NCBI RefSeq assembly: GCF_900102925.1 | Contig: NZ_FNKI01000003.1 | Coordinates: 1 to 64,000, forward strand | Reading direction: 5' to 3' | Length of the DNA stretch: 64,000 nt | Source: Flagellimonas zhangzhouensis | Lineage (GTDB): Bacteria; Bacteroidota; Bacteroidia; Flavobacteriales; Flavobacteriaceae | Shown: positions 27,910-36,011 of the stretch, piece by piece | How the letters are laid out: each line of letters starts with the position of its first letter | Numbering within the stretch: position 1 is the stretch's first letter | Position numbers and translations under genes: made by a program | Notes under the pieces: model-generated | What the model saw: the letters and a program-made list of their open reading frames with translations, nothing else | Database searches by the model: none | Told to the model about the DNA's origin: nothing

Positions 27910-28416
27910 ATGGAAAAATACAATGTGGAACACTATGTAAGCCCCTATCTTACTTATATAACATTACATGACAAACTTAGGATTGGGCAATTGATATTCG
28001 ATTGCAAGAAGAGGAAGATTACCATGGTCGATACCGCCATTTTATCAGAAATTTACGAGAAGGAGAAAGATGGCAAAAAAGTGACTAAAGATGAATATAG
28101 GCCATTGAACTTAACGGATGATTGGCTGATAAAGATATTTCAGTTTGAAAAGAAATATCTTAACACCAACAATATGACCGTCTTTACCTCACAAAGGCAT
28201 GGTCTTAAAGTGCACAAACGGCAAGGAAATTATTATCTTGGTTATATTCTTAGGGAAAAGATGAACATAGGGGAATGGAAAGGAAGTTCATCAAGTAAAC
28301 CAGAGATACTCTTCGTAAACGAACTGATGGATTATTGCTATCTTTTAAAAAGGGACAGTCTGAAACTGACCAAGGATGATTTAAAAAGAATTAATGAAGT
28401 GATAATCATTAATTAA
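27910..28416 (+). CDS. Hypothetical protein between nuclease and graspetide precursor
   Basis: This 168-residue soluble protein has mixed alpha/beta character, without signal peptide or membrane segment. It begins 10 bases after the nuclease stop and ends 20 bases before the precursor gene. No motif is recognised. It may be a leader-binding or maturation factor for the peptide, or part of the nuclease module; the sequence does not decide. Confidence 0.6.
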   Translation: MEKYNVEHYVSPYLTYITLHDKLRIGQLIFDCKKRKITMVDTAILSEIYEKEKDGKKVTKDEYRPLNLTDDWLIKIFQFEKKYLNTNNMTVFTSQRHGLKVHKRQGNYYLGYILREKMNIGEWKGSSSSKPEILFVNELMDYCYLLKRDSLKLTKDDLKRINEVIIIN

Positions 28417-28436
28417 TAAGACCAATTATAGAAATA

Positions 28437-28778
28437 ATGAGACCAATAACCTTTAATTTTTTGGAGAAACCAGAAGAGATTGGCCTAGATGAACCTATTC
28501 TAAGCTATGATGAGGAATTGAATCTTTCCATCGATAAGAATTCCGGCCTGCCAGCGTTTGATGTATTATCTATGGATACAAGTACAGGGACTAAGGATTA
28601 TGTAGAAGTATCTGATACTGATGACACTCTGAATTTGTCCTACATGGACACAGCAACACGTACCAATACACAGATGGAGTCTACGGATTTGGACAACAAT
28701 GTTCACTACCTCATTCAGATGATGGACACTTCAACAGCCACAAGGACTTATGATGAAGCCGCTGATTCTGACGCCTAA
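28437..28778 (+). CDS. Graspetide (omega-ester/amide) precursor peptide with three core repeats
   Basis: This is a 113-residue precursor. The leader (~1-45) has an ITFNFLEKPEE segment recalling the helical recognition motif of microviridin-type leaders. The C-terminal part has three 18-residue cores starting at M46, M70 and M96, with consensus MDTxTxTxxxxExxDxD. Each core offers three Thr (positions 3, 5, 7) and three acids (12, 15, 17), the donor/acceptor balance needed for three side-chain ester rings. The ATP-grasp ligase gene follows 5 bases later. The third core ends at the C-terminus, so no follower exists. Confidence 0.85.
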   Translation: MRPITFNFLEKPEEIGLDEPILSYDEELNLSIDKNSGLPAFDVLSMDTSTGTKDYVEVSDTDDTLNLSYMDTATRTNTQMESTDLDNNVHYLIQMMDTSTATRTYDEAADSDA

Positions 28779-28783
28779 TAGGG

Positions 28784-29698
28784 ATGATTCTTATAATAAC
28801 CCATAGAACTGATTATACTGCTGATTTCGTAATAAATAAATTAAACCAAAGAAACATTCCGTACAAAAGATTGAACTGTGAGGACTTGATTTCCCAGGAC
28901 TATGCCTTTGAAATCAACCAGGACTTCGATTTCTACTTCCATGGTTGTAAAACCTTCACATCGGGTTGGTTTAGAAGAACAAAGCTCCCCCAAATCCAGG
29001 GATTGACCGAAGAAGAAAGGTTGTATTTATTAGGGGAGTACGATGCGCTTATTAAAAATATAGTTTCATCGATCGATTGTCAATGGTTGAGTCAACCGAG
29101 ACACATCTATTTTGCAGAAAACAAAACTGTACAGTTAAGGAAGGCCAAAGAGTTGGGGTTTAATATCCCCCCGACCTTGATTACGAACAAAAAAGAAATG
29201 GTAAAATCCTTTTATGATAGGTATAATGGAAATATTATTATTAAGCCAATTTCCAAAACACGGATTGACTATCGTGAACAACCAGGTTTTATCTTCACAA
29301 ATGTGGTTGGCGAAAATGTTATTAAAAACCTTAATTCGTTTGATATGAACCCCTGTATTCTTCAGAAAAACATAGAAAAGAAGTATGAAATTCGGGTCAC
29401 CGTAGTGAAAGATAAGGTTTTTGCCGCAGCTGTTGATAGCCAAGAAGACGAGGATACCAAGGTGGATTGGAGACGGAAAAAATTGAAATTCAGGGAAACG
29501 AGGCTACCTAAAACCATTGAGCAGCAGTGTGTACAAATAGTGAAGGAATGCAATTTGGGATTTGGAGCCATAGATATGATAAAAACAATGGAAAATGAAT
29601 ACTTTTTTCTAGAACTGAACCCTAATGGTCAATGGGCATGGATTGAATTGCAAACAGGCCAAAAAATATCCGAGGCAATTATAAATGGTCTGACTTAA
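28784..29698 (+). CDS. MvdC/MvdD-like ATP-grasp ligase (graspetide synthetase)
   Basis: This 304-residue ATP-grasp enzyme would form ester or amide bonds between Thr/Lys and Asp/Glu side chains of the upstream precursor. An N-terminal pre-ATP-grasp domain (MILIITHRTDYTADFV) leads to NIIIKPIS (nucleotide-binding Lys), KKYEIRVTVVKDKVFAAAVDSQ, and the family hallmark FFLELNPNGQWAWIE with metal-binding Glu and Asn. Length and motifs fit MvdD-like synthetases. A single ligase suggests one bond type. No acetyltransferase, peptidase or ABC exporter is adjacent. Confidence 0.88.
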   Translation: MILIITHRTDYTADFVINKLNQRNIPYKRLNCEDLISQDYAFEINQDFDFYFHGCKTFTSGWFRRTKLPQIQGLTEEERLYLLGEYDALIKNIVSSIDCQWLSQPRHIYFAENKTVQLRKAKELGFNIPPTLITNKKEMVKSFYDRYNGNIIIKPISKTRIDYREQPGFIFTNVVGENVIKNLNSFDMNPCILQKNIEKKYEIRVTVVKDKVFAAAVDSQEDEDTKVDWRRKKLKFRETRLPKTIEQQCVQIVKECNLGFGAIDMIKTMENEYFFLELNPNGQWAWIELQTGQKISEAIINGLT

Positions 29699-29706
29699 AT
29701 TATCCC

Positions 29707-30444
29707 ATGAGTTTTTTCAAATTTCTTTTCTTACCCCGGCAATTGGAATCAAAAAAACCCTTTGATTATGATAAAAATGATTATCGGAATCTAAGGAGAG
29801 ATCAATTGGAGTTACATAAATCCTATCTAAAAGAGATGGAAACCGAGGAGAATTCAAGGTTGATAATGATTGAAAATAAGACCGCACAATTGGTTTCGCA
29901 AACAGGCCTTGTATTTGCACTACTGAGTTTGTTCGTTCCCTTCATCGTTGAAACCGTTCTGAATGCACATATTATTTTTCGGGTTGTTTTCATAATGTTG
30001 TTAATCATGTGCTTTCTGTGCTATATTTTAGCAATAATCAACTCGTTAAAAAACTTCAATGTAAAGAAGTTTAATTATGGGTATAAGTCCCCAATGACCA
30101 TATTGAACCACCAATCTTTGAGTGAAAAAAAATTCATGCAGATGGAAATCAAGGATGCGTTGTATTGCATCAACAATAACATCGAAATGAACAACCGAAA
30201 GGCAACCCATCTGATAAGGGGATATCATTTTTTCAAATTTGGTATCGTATCAACCGCGGTACTGGTAGTTTTTCTCTGTGCATCGCTTCTGTTCATGGAT
30301 AGTGAAGTCGATGAAAATGTGGCCAAACAACCAATGGAAACACAAATTGAGAAAGAATTTTTAGACAATACAACGAACAGCGATTTCGAAAAAGCACATG
30401 ATTCAATCATAATAGATACAATGTCCAAGGCTAAAATCGATTGA
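29707..30444 (+). CDS. Membrane protein of unknown function, last gene of the graspetide operon
   Basis: This is a 245-residue protein with a charged cytoplasmic N-terminus (~55 residues), two closely spaced membrane helices (about 62-85 and 92-114), a cytoplasmic stretch, a third helix (about 178-198) and an acidic tail. It follows the ligase by 8 bases. It does not look like a known exporter. It could anchor the system, be the immunity factor, or be a pore-forming effector; the sequence shows only topology. Confidence 0.6.
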   Translation: MSFFKFLFLPRQLESKKPFDYDKNDYRNLRRDQLELHKSYLKEMETEENSRLIMIENKTAQLVSQTGLVFALLSLFVPFIVETVLNAHIIFRVVFIMLLIMCFLCYILAIINSLKNFNVKKFNYGYKSPMTILNHQSLSEKKFMQMEIKDALYCINNNIEMNNRKATHLIRGYHFFKFGIVSTAVLVVFLCASLLFMDSEVDENVAKQPMETQIEKEFLDNTTNSDFEKAHDSIIIDTMSKAKID

Positions 30445-30450
30445 AGAATT

Positions 30451-31215
30451 TCAATCCAATAGTAGGGAAGAAATAGCATTGGTGGTGGTCTTTTTTTGCT
30501 TTTTTTTCTTCGCCATTTTGGCAGTAAGAAGACTTATTTTCCCACTTTGAAGAATTGATTTACCAGTAATTTGATTGACTTTTAAATACAAGAGTCCAAC
30601 ATCCCTGTGCAGATTTTGCAAGATATTCTGATTGAACAATTTAGTTGATCCGCTTAAGTCTGTGTTTCTGAAAAACTGGTTGAATCCCTTAATATACTGA
30701 CCATCATCAAGAAGAATGATGAGCAGAAATGTCCTATGAAACCCGAATTGAAGGTATTCGTTGACCTGACTAATACCCTTGGTCACGTTCTTTTCCTTGT
30801 TTAGAACAACCTCACCATTGGGCAAAGTTTTGGCCTTTATACATTTAGCTTCAATGGCTATGGCCTTTTTAATGGCGTCCTTTCGATATAAAACCAAATC
30901 CAAATCGCCTGGTTTGAGACTAGAATTGGAAATTAAGGGTTGTTTTACCTGTTGCAGGACTTTGATATTGTTTTTTGGAAGCCCTAGTTCTTCAAAAATG
31001 ATTTCTTTAAAATCAACTTTTGAAAACAGGAAGTCCAGTATTTCATATTCTGAAAATTCGATAACTTTTTTAAAATCCGATTCTGAACTATCCTTAAACA
31101 AAAAAGTGTTGGGTATTTGTATTGGTACAGTATCATAAGCTAGAAACCTCGGTTTACGAAGGTCCTCTCTACCTGATTTTAAAAACAGGTCCCTAATGTT
31201 CATCCATATTCCCAT
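30451..31215 (-). CDS. PD-(D/E)XK nuclease-like protein, convergent with the graspetide operon
   Basis: This 254-residue protein has a restriction-endonuclease-like core: KPGDLDLVLY (D104/D106) followed by AIAIEAKCIK (E122-x-K124). The N-terminal ~90 residues are helical, and the C-terminus is lysine-rich (KMAKKKKQKKTTT). It converges on the membrane-protein gene with only 6 bases between stop codons. Its start may be at residue 1 or the Met at residue 5. It may be a stand-alone nuclease of the same island. Confidence 0.6.
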   Translation of the reverse strand: MGIWMNIRDLFLKSGREDLRKPRFLAYDTVPIQIPNTFLFKDSSESDFKKVIEFSEYEILDFLFSKVDFKEIIFEELGLPKNNIKVLQQVKQPLISNSSLKPGDLDLVLYRKDAIKKAIAIEAKCIKAKTLPNGEVVLNKEKNVTKGISQVNEYLQFGFHRTFLLIILLDDGQYIKGFNQFFRNTDLSGSTKLFNQNILQNLHRDVGLLYLKVNQITGKSILQSGKISLLTAKMAKKKKQKKTTTNAISSLLLD

Positions 31216-31312
31216 TAACCTAAAATTAGCTAATTCGGGTAAATTCAGAACCTAAAATGTCCCCAATATGCAATCTATAAAGCATCTGAAATCCATGAAT
31301 TGTATAGATTGT

Positions 31313-32332
31313 CTATGGCGATAATTCTCTGCTGTTCAAATCATAGGTCGTTACCTTATGAAGGTCAACACTTGTACAATCCATAAGGTCTTGATCAAAA
31401 ATGACAACATTTTTTCCGGAGGGATGCAATGAACTGGCAAATCGTATGCCACTGGCTCCAGTATAGATTCGGATAAATTCGCAGACATACTGTGTTGGGA
31501 TGTATTCTATTTCAGAATCATAGCGCCTCATAGGCTTGGACAAATCTCGACTGACCTTTTCCCGTAATAACTTGGCCATAATCGTCTCCCGTACCATTTC
31601 TGGCTGGAACAGCGGTGTGTCCTCAGTAAAATCCACAATATTGACAAATTCATTTTCCGCTTTGAGTTGGAATGTGGCTATGCTGAGTTCATCCAAATAG
31701 GATGCCCGTACTTCATAAAGCACCGTTTTCGGATTATCACATAAATACAAGTAGGGTATTCCCATAGGATTGGCCCTACCCCCTTTTGCAAAATCGCGTG
31801 TAGGTGCATACATTTTATCACGGGGATAGCTTTGGTTCCCACTTTGGTGATGGACCCTGGCCCTATATAGAAAAGTGTCCGGTGTCAATCTATATTGTGT
31901 ATTGAAGAATCCGTCCCAACCCAATTCAAGCAGTTGGTCCAGATTGGACAAAAATCGATGGGACCATTTCAACTCTTCCTTAAGGATTTCCCAATATTCA
32001 TGGTTGTTGTTTATTTCTTGGATATAATCAACAGGGCTACTGGCATTATGTATGTCGGTATCGATTTTTGGTAAAACATGGTTCAAGATACTTTCGGCCA
32101 CTTGATGATTCGAAAAAAAACTCCAATTACCCTGGATTTTGTTTTTGATGCTATCCCCATCTTCTACAGGTCTATAATTATCGATGAGTTCCTGAAAAAA
32201 ATCCATGAGCTCGTTGATGTCCATGATAGGCTGATCCGTGGCGTTACAAATAGCACAATCCCCTTTAGAGTTCGAGGCGGAAATAAAGGCCTTTAATTCG
32301 GTATCGGTAAAACAACTGGGGCAAACTTCCAT
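31313..32332 (-). CDS. RES-domain protein with N-terminal Cys4 zinc motif
   Basis: This is a 339-residue protein. The N-terminus has CPSC...CAIC (Cys 4, 7, 26, 29), a probable zinc ribbon as in HEPN/RES N-terminal proteins. The second half carries RES family features: FLYRAR, RANPMGIPYLYL, TVLYEVRA, YIPTQYVCEFIR, GIRFASS and NVVIFD. RES toxins of classic TA systems degrade NAD+. This one lacks a cognate Xre antitoxin and is instead coupled to sce7725 (3-base gap). NAD-targeting activity is inferred from the family. Confidence 0.8.
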   Translation of the reverse strand: MEVCPSCFTDTELKAFISASNSKGDCAICNATDQPIMDINELMDFFQELIDNYRPVEDGDSIKNKIQGNWSFFSNHQVAESILNHVLPKIDTDIHNASSPVDYIQEINNNHEYWEILKEELKWSHRFLSNLDQLLELGWDGFFNTQYRLTPDTFLYRARVHHQSGNQSYPRDKMYAPTRDFAKGGRANPMGIPYLYLCDNPKTVLYEVRASYLDELSIATFQLKAENEFVNIVDFTEDTPLFQPEMVRETIMAKLLREKVSRDLSKPMRRYDSEIEYIPTQYVCEFIRIYTGASGIRFASSLHPSGKNVVIFDQDLMDCTSVDLHKVTTYDLNSRELSP

Positions 32333-32335
32333 GGA

Positions 32336-33268
32336 TCAATGATGGCTAAGATAGTCTTGAAGGATAAGAAGGTGGTTCTTGATACTGATTTTCTTTACGG
32401 TTCCCAGCCCAGGATAATGTTGACGGTCGTAGTAATCCTCCAATTCCGTAATCGCTGCGTTGTTGAAGCCGTTAGCCCTACAAAACCCTACGGCTTTTTC
32501 AGCAGCTTCGGCGAATTTCCCTTGAACGTTGGCAATGGAATCATTGGTGTCGGATGTAAAATGCCTGATCCAAATTTGGTTGTCGGCTTTCATATAGGTC
32601 AAGTGGATAACCACTGCCCTAGGAGTGCTCCCACTATCACTGAATTCACTGGGAAGCACCGTATAATCAGAAAAACCACTGAAGCTTTCATTTGCATAAT
32701 GAAGATGTTCCTCGGAAAATCGATGCTCATGAATATCGAGAAAATCACTGTTCCGCTGTTGCTTCTCGAAAAAATCATCCAAACGGATATAGGTTTTGCC
32801 CAAGCTCCTGACATAACGATCCAAAGCCCGGTTTCTTCCTGGGTCTTCCACAACAATGGACTGGACGGAAGCGAATTCCACAAGTCGCATGAACTCAGAA
32901 TCATCAGGGTTAAGATCATTTTGACAAATTACCATACAATCCCCCAATCCGTAATCTGTTATTGCCGTTAAAATGTAGTCGGCATTGTTTCTGTAATAAA
33001 ATGCTCTTCCTATCGAGAACTGACCCTGCTGGAGGTATTCCAAAAAAACGTCACGATCCCCGGTCATCTCCCCGACCAAAGGGTTCACTATGAGAAATGC
33101 TTGTTGTCCGGTAGTGGAGAAAGTTGAAAGTGCAATGTTCAAATTGTTGAAAGATTCTTTGACCGGTTCCAATATGGGAACAATGGTACCTTGGGAAGTG
33201 TTTGTATTGGCCAAATCCCGTAATGCAATCAATTCAAATTGGCGTGCTCTAAGTAATGGATAATACAT
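32336..33268 (-). CDS. sce7725-family protein
   Basis: This 310-residue protein begins MYYPLLRARQFELIALRDL, the signature opening of the sce7725 family. The body looks like a TIM-barrel-like alternating strand/helix protein (VICQNDLNP, SIVVEDPG, TYIRLDDFF, AVVIHLTYM). Its function is unknown. Its start overlaps the sce7726 stop by 20 bases, and the RES gene follows at 3 bases, so these three form one operon. Confidence 0.75.
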   Translation of the reverse strand: MYYPLLRARQFELIALRDLANTNTSQGTIVPILEPVKESFNNLNIALSTFSTTGQQAFLIVNPLVGEMTGDRDVFLEYLQQGQFSIGRAFYYRNNADYILTAITDYGLGDCMVICQNDLNPDDSEFMRLVEFASVQSIVVEDPGRNRALDRYVRSLGKTYIRLDDFFEKQQRNSDFLDIHEHRFSEEHLHYANESFSGFSDYTVLPSEFSDSGSTPRAVVIHLTYMKADNQIWIRHFTSDTNDSIANVQGKFAEAAEKAVGFCRANGFNNAAITELEDYYDRQHYPGLGTVKKISIKNHLLILQDYLSHH

Positions 33269-34139
33269 GGTTAGGTTTGATTGGTGATTTAAGATGATCC
33301 ATCAATGCTTTCCTCTCCGTAGTGGACAACTTCAGGGCAAGGCTCATTTGATTGAATTCCCTATAATGTTTCCTATTGAGGGCAATGGGCTTTTGCCTGG
33401 CCTTCATAATAGAAATGAAATAGGAATTGAGTTCATCATTTGGAATCTGTAAGATCAACTCCCTACATTTCTCAAATTGGTTGAAACTGGTCATTTTTGG
33501 CAAGCTTCCAAAATGTCTTTTGACCAGATTTTTGTATTCATGTGTGTGCAGCACTTTCATGATTGTATTTTTGTCTACTTCCTTATTGGGAATGGCCATC
33601 CGGTGAACCTGAAATTTTTCATTGCCATCGGGCTGGTACAAAATAATCCCGATTTCCTTTCCGAAATGCTCATATTGACCCAATCGTGATTCTGAAAGCA
33701 CCAAATAAATTTCATTGAATGCTCTTTGGTAATTTATCAATTGGAAGTCCAAACGTTTGGCCGAGTCCATCTCAGTCTTTATCTCAAAGACCTTGGAAGT
33801 TCCGTTGAACATGGCAAGGTCAGCGACCGCATTTCCCACTCTGAATTCCGAGAAAACCTGTGACTCACCAGCTGCGACCTCCTCAATCAAACATTCATTC
33901 AAGAAGCTGTTCTTAAATATGTACTCGTTCTGGTAATGCCCTTCAAGAATTTTATAAACGTACCTAAGATATTCTACAAACGTGGTATTGTCCATGGTCA
34001 ACCAATCTCCATCATACCTTTTTATTTTATGGTAAATGGAGGTAAAATCATTATTGAACCATGATTTGACCTGATTTCTGGAAAACAAGGTGGAATAATC
34101 CCGTAATTGATTAATGGAAAATGTGGAAGTACTTGCCAT
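33249..34139 (-). CDS. sce7726-family protein with PD-(D/E)XK-like core
   Basis: This 296-residue protein contains NAVADLAMF (D107) and KVFEIKTEMD (E119-x-K121), a restriction-like nuclease core, consistent with the sce7726 family usually paired with sce7725. It is the first gene of the trio with sce7725 and RES. An inverted repeat about 68 bases upstream (34207-34254) may be its operator. A defence role is inference from the nuclease motif and genomic company. Confidence 0.72.
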   Translation of the reverse strand: MASTSTFSINQLRDYSTLFSRNQVKSWFNNDFTSIYHKIKRYDGDWLTMDNTTFVEYLRYVYKILEGHYQNEYIFKNSFLNECLIEEVAAGESQVFSEFRVGNAVADLAMFNGTSKVFEIKTEMDSAKRLDFQLINYQRAFNEIYLVLSESRLGQYEHFGKEIGIILYQPDGNEKFQVHRMAIPNKEVDKNTIMKVLHTHEYKNLVKRHFGSLPKMTSFNQFEKCRELILQIPNDELNSYFISIMKARQKPIALNRKHYREFNQMSLALKLSTTERKALMDHLKSPIKPNHVLSIT

Positions 34140-34206
34140 GAAACAAAGTTAGGTTTAAAATTTAATTTTCATTGCTTTTCAAGAAATTACAAGTTTTGGT
34201 AATGGT

Positions 34207-34254
34207 ATTAATCATCTCAAAATGCAAAATGCAATATTTTGGCATTTGATTAAT
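34207..34254. promoter_or_regulatory. Inverted repeat upstream of the sce7726 operon
   Basis: ATTAATCA (34207-34214) pairs with TGATTAAT (34247-34254), and AAATGC with GCATTT inside. Two direct AAAATGC copies lie between. There is no other gene in the 274-base gap 34140-34413, which probably holds the trio's promoter. Confidence 0.45.
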
Positions 34255-34413
34255 GGACATTTTCAAAATCCTTGAAAAAATTTTGGTTTTTAAAGAAATC
34301 TAAACCAATCAGGAACATCTAAATTAATTTGTGCAAATACCCAAAACAACGATTGAGGATAGAGCCGATTTTATCTTGGATTTCATCAAGAACAACTAAA
34401 CAATCCTATTATT

Positions 34414-36000
34414 TCAACAAAAAATCGTCCCAATATCATGGTGTACCTTTAAATAATGTTGTTCCAGTTCCAACTCTGAAATCCCCAAAGGCTTGGGCAA
34501 TCCCCTTTCAATTGTTGGTTTCTGAAATTGCACCTTTCTATCCTTACCATCAGCAAACACTACAAACTCCCCTTGTTTCAACCGAAAGAACACCTCGGCC
34601 CTCCTTTTGGACACTTCCTTCTCCCCTTCGGTGATACGTCGTTCCAGGTTCAACCCTGAACTTTTGCTCACGCTCCGGGTCGGAATCTTGACCAACTCAA
34701 AGAACCTCTCATAGTATCGAGCCGTATCCGGGTCATTGACCTTTCCAAAGAACTGGTAAGAGAGATTGGAAAGTATCGCCTTGCTCGCCTTCTCCCCGTA
34801 CATCATATCGTTTTGGATCTTATCCTGCAGCACATAGACACTAACGATGTCATAACTACGCAATGTAGCTGGAATACGATGCATGTTCAACAATCGCAAG
34901 GTTGAGGCTTCTTCCAACAACATAAAGGAAGGCTTACGGTTTCGTTGGCTCATTTGTTTGGATATCGTATGGATGATGGTGGCGATCACTGGGGAAAGGG
35001 AAGCGTCCTTTTGGGGATTGTTCACCAAGGCAATGACGGATAGGTGATCTTCATTGTTAATATCCAAGGAAATCTCATCTGCGGAGAGCACCATAAAAAT
35101 CTTCCGGGTACTGATCTTTTTGAACCCATTAGCCAACGTACTGAGTACTCCTGCCGTTTGCCGTTCCGACCCGATACCACTGATAAAGGCATCCGACATG
35201 GCACGGGAGGTAATGTTCCCTTTCAAAAACTTGATCAAACTTTTAGTGGCCAATTGTTGAAAAACGGCCATGAGATGAGGCAGGGTACAATAGTGTGGAT
35301 AGTCGATCTTCAACCGCCATATCAACCCACTGATCAAACCCTCTGCTGCATCCTTAAAAAAGCGGGACGTACTGTTCTCATCCGAGTCCCGGTGTTCCAT
35401 CAAATTCTCCAAGAGCACCCTTGATACCTCGTGCACACTTTCCTCATCTGGCAAATATCGGGGAGCTATTGGATTGACCCGATTATAGATGGGGCCAAAG
35501 GAAACAATCTTAAAGGGAATCTCTTCACCATCCCATAAGGGAAAAGCCATTTCAGTGATCTCAAAATCCTTGTAATCGTGGATGACCCCGGAGAAATGCT
35601 CCTTTTGAAAATGCTTTAAAAAATTATAGATCACACTCTCCGTCTTTCCACTCCCTGCAGAGGCCATCACGGAAACACCCCTTCTAATGTTCCCCAATAC
35701 CAGAGGCCTCCCCTTTACCTTCATTTTCACTTCAAAGACCTTGGAGGGCTTCTTATCGTCTTTGAAGTGGTCCACCAAACCATAGATGACCACATGGGCA
35801 AAAAACAGGGGCAACCAAAGGGACATTGATCCTTTTATTAAGTCATCCCACCCCCAAAAAAAACCATTGGCCACCGCCAAAAGAACTATGCCCAAAAACC
35901 ATATCACAAACCCATATTTGAGAAATCGATTTACTACAACCGAGATTCCTGCCCCGATTACAATACCAAATACTATTTCAACCCATCCTAAACTTTCCAT
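34414..36000 (-). CDS. Type IV coupling protein (VirD4/TraG-like, MobC of Bacteroides CTns)
   Basis: This 528-residue membrane-anchored ATPase brings the relaxosome to the T4SS. There are three N-terminal hydrophobic segments (about residues 7-25, 30-48, 60-76), Walker A MASAGSGKTES (about 112-122), a Walker B-like SFMLLEEAS (~365) and a C-terminal TraM-recognition-type region (DIVSVYVLQDKIQ). It follows the relaxase gene by 11 bases on the minus strand. The order MobA-MobB-MobC matches Bacteroidetes ICE transfer modules. Confidence 0.88.
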   Translation of the reverse strand: MESLGWVEIVFGIVIGAGISVVVNRFLKYGFVIWFLGIVLLAVANGFFWGWDDLIKGSMSLWLPLFFAHVVIYGLVDHFKDDKKPSKVFEVKMKVKGRPLVLGNIRRGVSVMASAGSGKTESVIYNFLKHFQKEHFSGVIHDYKDFEITEMAFPLWDGEEIPFKIVSFGPIYNRVNPIAPRYLPDEESVHEVSRVLLENLMEHRDSDENSTSRFFKDAAEGLISGLIWRLKIDYPHYCTLPHLMAVFQQLATKSLIKFLKGNITSRAMSDAFISGIGSERQTAGVLSTLANGFKKISTRKIFMVLSADEISLDINNEDHLSVIALVNNPQKDASLSPVIATIIHTISKQMSQRNRKPSFMLLEEASTLRLLNMHRIPATLRSYDIVSVYVLQDKIQNDMMYGEKASKAILSNLSYQFFGKVNDPDTARYYERFFELVKIPTRSVSKSSGLNLERRITEGEKEVSKRRAEVFFRLKQGEFVVFADGKDRKVQFQKPTIERGLPKPLGISELELEQHYLKVHHDIGTIFC

Positions 36001-36011
36001 ATTTAAATTAT

